Part shown: positions 61,207 to 64,000 of the stretch, one piece after another | Position numbering within the stretch: position 1 is the stretch's first letter | Layout of the letters: every line of letters begins with the position of its first letter | NCBI RefSeq assembly: GCF_000968175.1 | Contig: NZ_FO704551.1 | Location: 2,232,001-2,296,000, forward strand | Source: Xenorhabdus poinarii G6 | Lineage (GTDB): Bacteria; Pseudomonadota; Gammaproteobacteria; Enterobacterales; Enterobacteriaceae | DNA: 64,000 nt | Direction of reading: 5' to 3' | Made by a program: the position numbers and the translations under genes | The notes under the pieces: generated by a model | Database searches by the model: none | Seen by the model: the letters and a program-made list of their open reading frames with translations, nothing else | Told to the model about the DNA's origin: nothing

Positions 61207-62088
61207 TTACGATTGACATGCTTTTGAATAGGGTATTTCGGCACCTCGCATATCAACATTTACGCTGATATTAGGGGTGTCATTGTTGATATATTCCCTC
61301 GGCGGTCGCCCCATCGCTTTACGGAAAAACGTGACAAACGCGCTGTCATTGCTAAAGCCGAGTTCCTGTGCAACATAGGATAAGGTTTTATTCTGTACCA
61401 ATAGCTCTACCGCCTTTACCAATCGCCATTGTTGTCGCCACTGCTGATAATTCATGCCGGTTTCACGCTGAAACAGCCGAGTAATCGTTTTTTCACTGGC
61501 ACCGACATCAGCGGCGAGTCTATGCAATGGTGGGGGCAATTGTTCAAATGACAAACGGGCTAAACGCCGATCAAACGGCAACGGCAATAAAGTCACCTCT
61601 CTACGCGCGTCACGAATTTCATCAAAAAATACAGCCAGTAAATTCGCCCCCTTTCCCTGATACCAGTCGACATCAAAAGAAGAGGTTGCGATACGTTCTA
61701 AAAGTACCTGTAACAGTGACGTTGCTTCCAATACTTCACTTTGTGTCGAAAAGAATGCCGTTTCAGACGGAAGCAAATAATGCGTATTTAAATAATCAAT
61801 ATCAAAATAAATAGATCGGTAACCAACCGAGCCACGCATTTCAGCCCGATGCCGTGTTCCGGGAGGGATCCATGCCACTCTGGTGGGTGGCAGAATAGAA
61901 ATCTGATTTGCCAAGGTGATCTTGATACAGCCCTGTTGGGTAAATAACAATTGCCCCCTCTTATGCTGATGAAAACCAGAGTCATGGTGTCCCATCTCCG
62001 CTGCAATCCCTGCCACAGGCACATCCAAACGATCAGGATCAAAATGATCACTTTGCTGTAACCACGCCACGTTATTTCTCCTGGCCAA
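61207..62088 (-). CDS. AraC-family transcriptional regulator
   Basis: A 293-residue regulator. An N-terminal cupin domain (HDSGFHQHKRGQLLFTQQGC, RVAWIPPGTRHRAEM) precedes a C-terminal double HTH (about 190-285; GASEKTITRLFQRETGMNYQQW and LGFSNDSAFVTFFRKAMGRPP). The PPGTRH segment is typical of the NimR/YdeC-like group that regulates adjacent efflux pumps. It is divergent from the MFS gene by 104 bp and probably controls it. Confidence 0.9.
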   Translation of the reverse strand: MARRNNVAWLQQSDHFDPDRLDVPVAGIAAEMGHHDSGFHQHKRGQLLFTQQGCIKITLANQISILPPTRVAWIPPGTRHRAEMRGSVGYRSIYFDIDYLNTHYLLPSETAFFSTQSEVLEATSLLQVLLERIATSSFDVDWYQGKGANLLAVFFDEIRDARREVTLLPLPFDRRLARLSFEQLPPPLHRLAADVGASEKTITRLFQRETGMNYQQWRQQWRLVKAVELLVQNKTLSYVAQELGFSNDSAFVTFFRKAMGRPPREYINNDTPNISVNVDMRGAEIPYSKACQS

Positions 62089-62192
62089 ATGTCTGATTAA
62101 GTAAATAAATTGTCTTTATTATCATAAAAAGACAGAAACCGGAATGCTAACCTGTCTAGCCATAATTCACTTATCCGCATAAAGAAAAAATC

Positions 62193-63323
62193 ATGCAAAC
62201 TAAACCCTCACTTTGGCTCGCGATTGCCTTGATGATGTTTCCGCACATTGTAGAAACCTTCTATAGCCCTGCATTAACCAATATTGCCGACGGATTTTCC
62301 GTTAGCCCAGCACAAGCTGCTCAAACACTGTCACTCTATTTTTTTGCATTTGCTCTGGGTGTTGTCGTATGGGGTCGCATGTGTGATGTGATTGGCAGAC
62401 GCCCGACGATACTGACTGGCCTGTCACTCTACGGTTTCGCTTCCCTGCTGGCACTGTTGACCGAACAATTCTGGTTATTGCTCGTTGCCAGAATGCTGTC
62501 TGCTTTCGGTGCCGCCGTTGGCTCGGTCGGGGCACAAACCATGATACGTGATACTTACCGCGGAGAAGCGTTAGCACGCGTGTTTTCCATCATGGGGATT
62601 GCCTTAGCGGCCAGCCCTGCTATCGGTATGCTGAGCGGCTCCGCATTGAACTATTTTGCGGGCTATAAAGCCGTTTTTGCTGGATTGACTATTCTGGCCG
62701 CTCTCCTGACCTGTTGGTCTAGTGTTCGATTACCCGAAACCCGACCTGATGACGTGACCAGCGTGCCGGTGCTCAGCACAGCAATCAGGATGCTTAAAGA
62801 TGTTTCAATTTGGCGAAATGCCTTCTTAATTGCCTTTTTCAATCTCTGTCTGTTCAGTTACTACCAATTAGCGCCCTTTCGCTTTGAACAACTGGGATTG
62901 TCACAGGAGGTATTCGGTTATACTGGTTTATTATTGACTCTCGGTGTTGGACTCGGTTCTTTATTAAACACCTACCTCTTAAAGCAACAATGGATGCCTG
63001 CCCGGCTCGTTTTGCTCGCCTCGTGGATCAGTTTATTGAGTGGGATCGGTGTCTACCTGCTCGAAAATCACTGGCTCTTTATTGTTCCCGTATTAGGCAC
63101 CGTCATCGCTTACGGACTGGCGATTCCCAATATTCTGGCTTCCGTATTAGCCCACTATTCAGATCGACTGGGGACTGCCGGCGCTTTACTCGGCTTGTTT
63201 TACTATTTACTACTGGGGCTGGGCTTAGCCATCGCAGGCTGGAGTCAGGTATTGGGCCATATACTGATTTGTTGTGGAGGCAGCATGGTGATTTTGTCTT
63301 TTTTCCAAAGCAAGGGGAGATAA
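62193..63323 (+). CDS. MFS transporter, Bcr/CflA-type drug efflux
   Basis: A 376-residue, twelve-helix MFS protein. N-terminal MFPHIVETFYSPALTNIADGF and WGRMCDVIGRRPTIL (motif A) and the DxxRG...F SIMGIALAASPAIG motif C belong to the Bcr/CflA 12-TM drug-proton antiporter subfamily. Substrate unknown. Probably regulated by the divergent AraC gene. Confidence 0.9.
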   Translation: MQTKPSLWLAIALMMFPHIVETFYSPALTNIADGFSVSPAQAAQTLSLYFFAFALGVVVWGRMCDVIGRRPTILTGLSLYGFASLLALLTEQFWLLLVARMLSAFGAAVGSVGAQTMIRDTYRGEALARVFSIMGIALAASPAIGMLSGSALNYFAGYKAVFAGLTILAALLTCWSSVRLPETRPDDVTSVPVLSTAIRMLKDVSIWRNAFLIAFFNLCLFSYYQLAPFRFEQLGLSQEVFGYTGLLLTLGVGLGSLLNTYLLKQQWMPARLVLLASWISLLSGIGVYLLENHWLFIVPVLGTVIAYGLAIPNILASVLAHYSDRLGTAGALLGLFYYLLLGLGLAIAGWSQVLGHILICCGGSMVILSFFQSKGR

Positions 63324-63414
63324 TTTTCAATATTTGTGTGAAATCTCACAAAACATAAAACGACTTAAGACGCTCGAACTGGAACTCTCCCACGTCGTCT
63401 GCACCAAATTGCAC

Positions 63415-64000
63415 ATGGATGAATTCATCAAAAACCGCACAGGCGTATCGGGTGAACGCGAAAGTCTGTGGCAAAAAAAGGGACTGATTACTATTAACAA
63501 CATGCGTTTTCCGGGACTGGGCAAACAGTATCAGATGCGCGAACTGATCGAGAAATATCTTGCCGACGGTTACACCGAACACCCCACGATGTACTTCCAC
63601 CGCAACGATAAGCAGCCGGAAAAATGGAAGGCGCTCATCACCGACCTCGATCAACAGTACCCGGAAGTAGCCATTGGGTTAGGCGGCAGCTCCAAATCGA
63701 CCCGCGCCGAGGCCATCAATATCACCGGCTACAAGAAGTACAAGGAAGCACTGAACGAAAACCGCATGCCTATCGAGGAGAGCCGCGCTTTCTCACCGCA
63801 CCAGCGCGAAGTCAACGCCTTCAAAATGGCACTATCCACCCTGATCCCCGTGGACGACAAAGTGTTCAAGCCGCGTTTTGACGGCAACAGCTTGTTTGAT
63901 AATCCGATCATTAATTGCACGCTGGAAAAATTGGTGGAAAAAGCGTTGGTGACAGTCTCCGGCGATAAGGTCACGCTGACGCCCATCGGCATCACGCTGG
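63415..64000 (+). CDS. Unrecognised open frame, 3' end outside window, possibly 5'-truncated
   Basis: An uninterrupted frame runs from 63292 to the window end; the first ATG is at 63415, giving at least 195 residues. The product is hydrophilic (VSGERESLWQKKGL, RFPGLGKQYQMRELIEKY, MYFHRNDKQPEKW, RAFSPHQREVNAFKMAL), with no signal peptide or membrane segment. Codons are clearly GC-rich at third positions, unlike the neighbouring MFS gene, which suggests foreign origin. No ribosome binding site precedes the ATG; TTG 63334 is an alternative, and the true N-terminus may have been lost. I cannot assign a family. Confidence 0.7.
   Translation, partial: MDEFIKNRTGVSGERESLWQKKGLITINNMRFPGLGKQYQMRELIEKYLADGYTEHPTMYFHRNDKQPEKWKALITDLDQQYPEVAIGLGGSSKSTRAEAINITGYKKYKEALNENRMPIEESRAFSPHQREVNAFKMALSTLIPVDDKVFKPRFDGNSLFDNPIINCTLEKLVEKALVTVSGDKVTLTPIGITL

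Noticed and set aside
1..64000. CRISPR array, prophage, toxin-antitoxin or restriction-modification modules
   Set aside because: No regularly spaced repeats, no phage structural or integrase genes and no recognisable defence genes were seen, apart from one insertion sequence.

Overview
The window reads as a chromosomal segment of a gamma-proteobacterium of the order Enterobacterales. Gene content and protein similarity point to the Morganellaceae, most likely Xenorhabdus (or the sister genus Photorhabdus). This is inferred from the E. coli-like core gene order combined with a moderate-to-low GC content, an autotransporter lipase/esterase, and scattered AT-rich accessory genes. It was not confirmed by a database search.

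Layout. 1-5.9 kb: cecR (5' cut) and the ybhGFSR ABC exporter. 6.4-8.6 kb: a GDSL autotransporter that is an insertion relative to E. coli. 8.8-12.1 kb: ybhL and moaACDE (no moaB) behind a molybdenum-cofactor riboswitch. 12.3-15.4 kb: ybhK and uvrB, with a LexA box. 15.9-21 kb: the biotin locus bioBFCD/bioA around a BirA operator. 21.2-21.8 kb: an AT-rich orphan gene. 22-29.6 kb: pgl, ybhA, modABC with a ModE operator, acrZ, modE and modF. 29.8-31.5 kb: a CPBP protease and an ArgO-like exporter where E. coli carries galETKM. 31.7-35 kb: gpmA and aroG, whose shared terminator has been split by an IS3-family (IS150 group) element. 35.2-39.5 kb: pnuC with a NadR box but no neighbouring nadA, then an EthD-domain protein, an MFS transporter and a divergent LysR regulator. 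39.7-45.5 kb: two tRNA-Lys genes and the Tol-Pal operon. 45.6-48.8 kb: cydABX-ybgE. 49.4-61.2 kb: the TCA cluster sucDCBA, sdhBADC and gltA. 61.2-63.3 kb: an AraC regulator with a divergent Bcr-type MFS transporter. 63.3-64 kb: an unrecognised open frame of different base composition that runs off the window.

Most of the segment is housekeeping. The genes cooperate in molybdate uptake and Moco synthesis (modABC, modE, modF, moaACDE), biotin synthesis, envelope integrity (Tol-Pal, CpoB), micro-aerobic respiration (cyd) and the TCA cycle (gltA-sdh-suc). The accessory material sits in discrete replacements of genes expected from the E. coli order. The best candidate for something undescribed is the translationally coupled EthD/MFS pair with its divergent LysR regulator. 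After that come the autotransporter with a helical insertion in its esterase domain, the orphan gene at 21.2 kb and the open frame at the right edge. I found no CRISPR array, no phage module and no recognisable defence island.

All calls come from reading the sequence and remembered family features. No alignments or database searches were run. Several start codons were moved to sites with a better ribosome binding site or better family length, and this is stated per gene.
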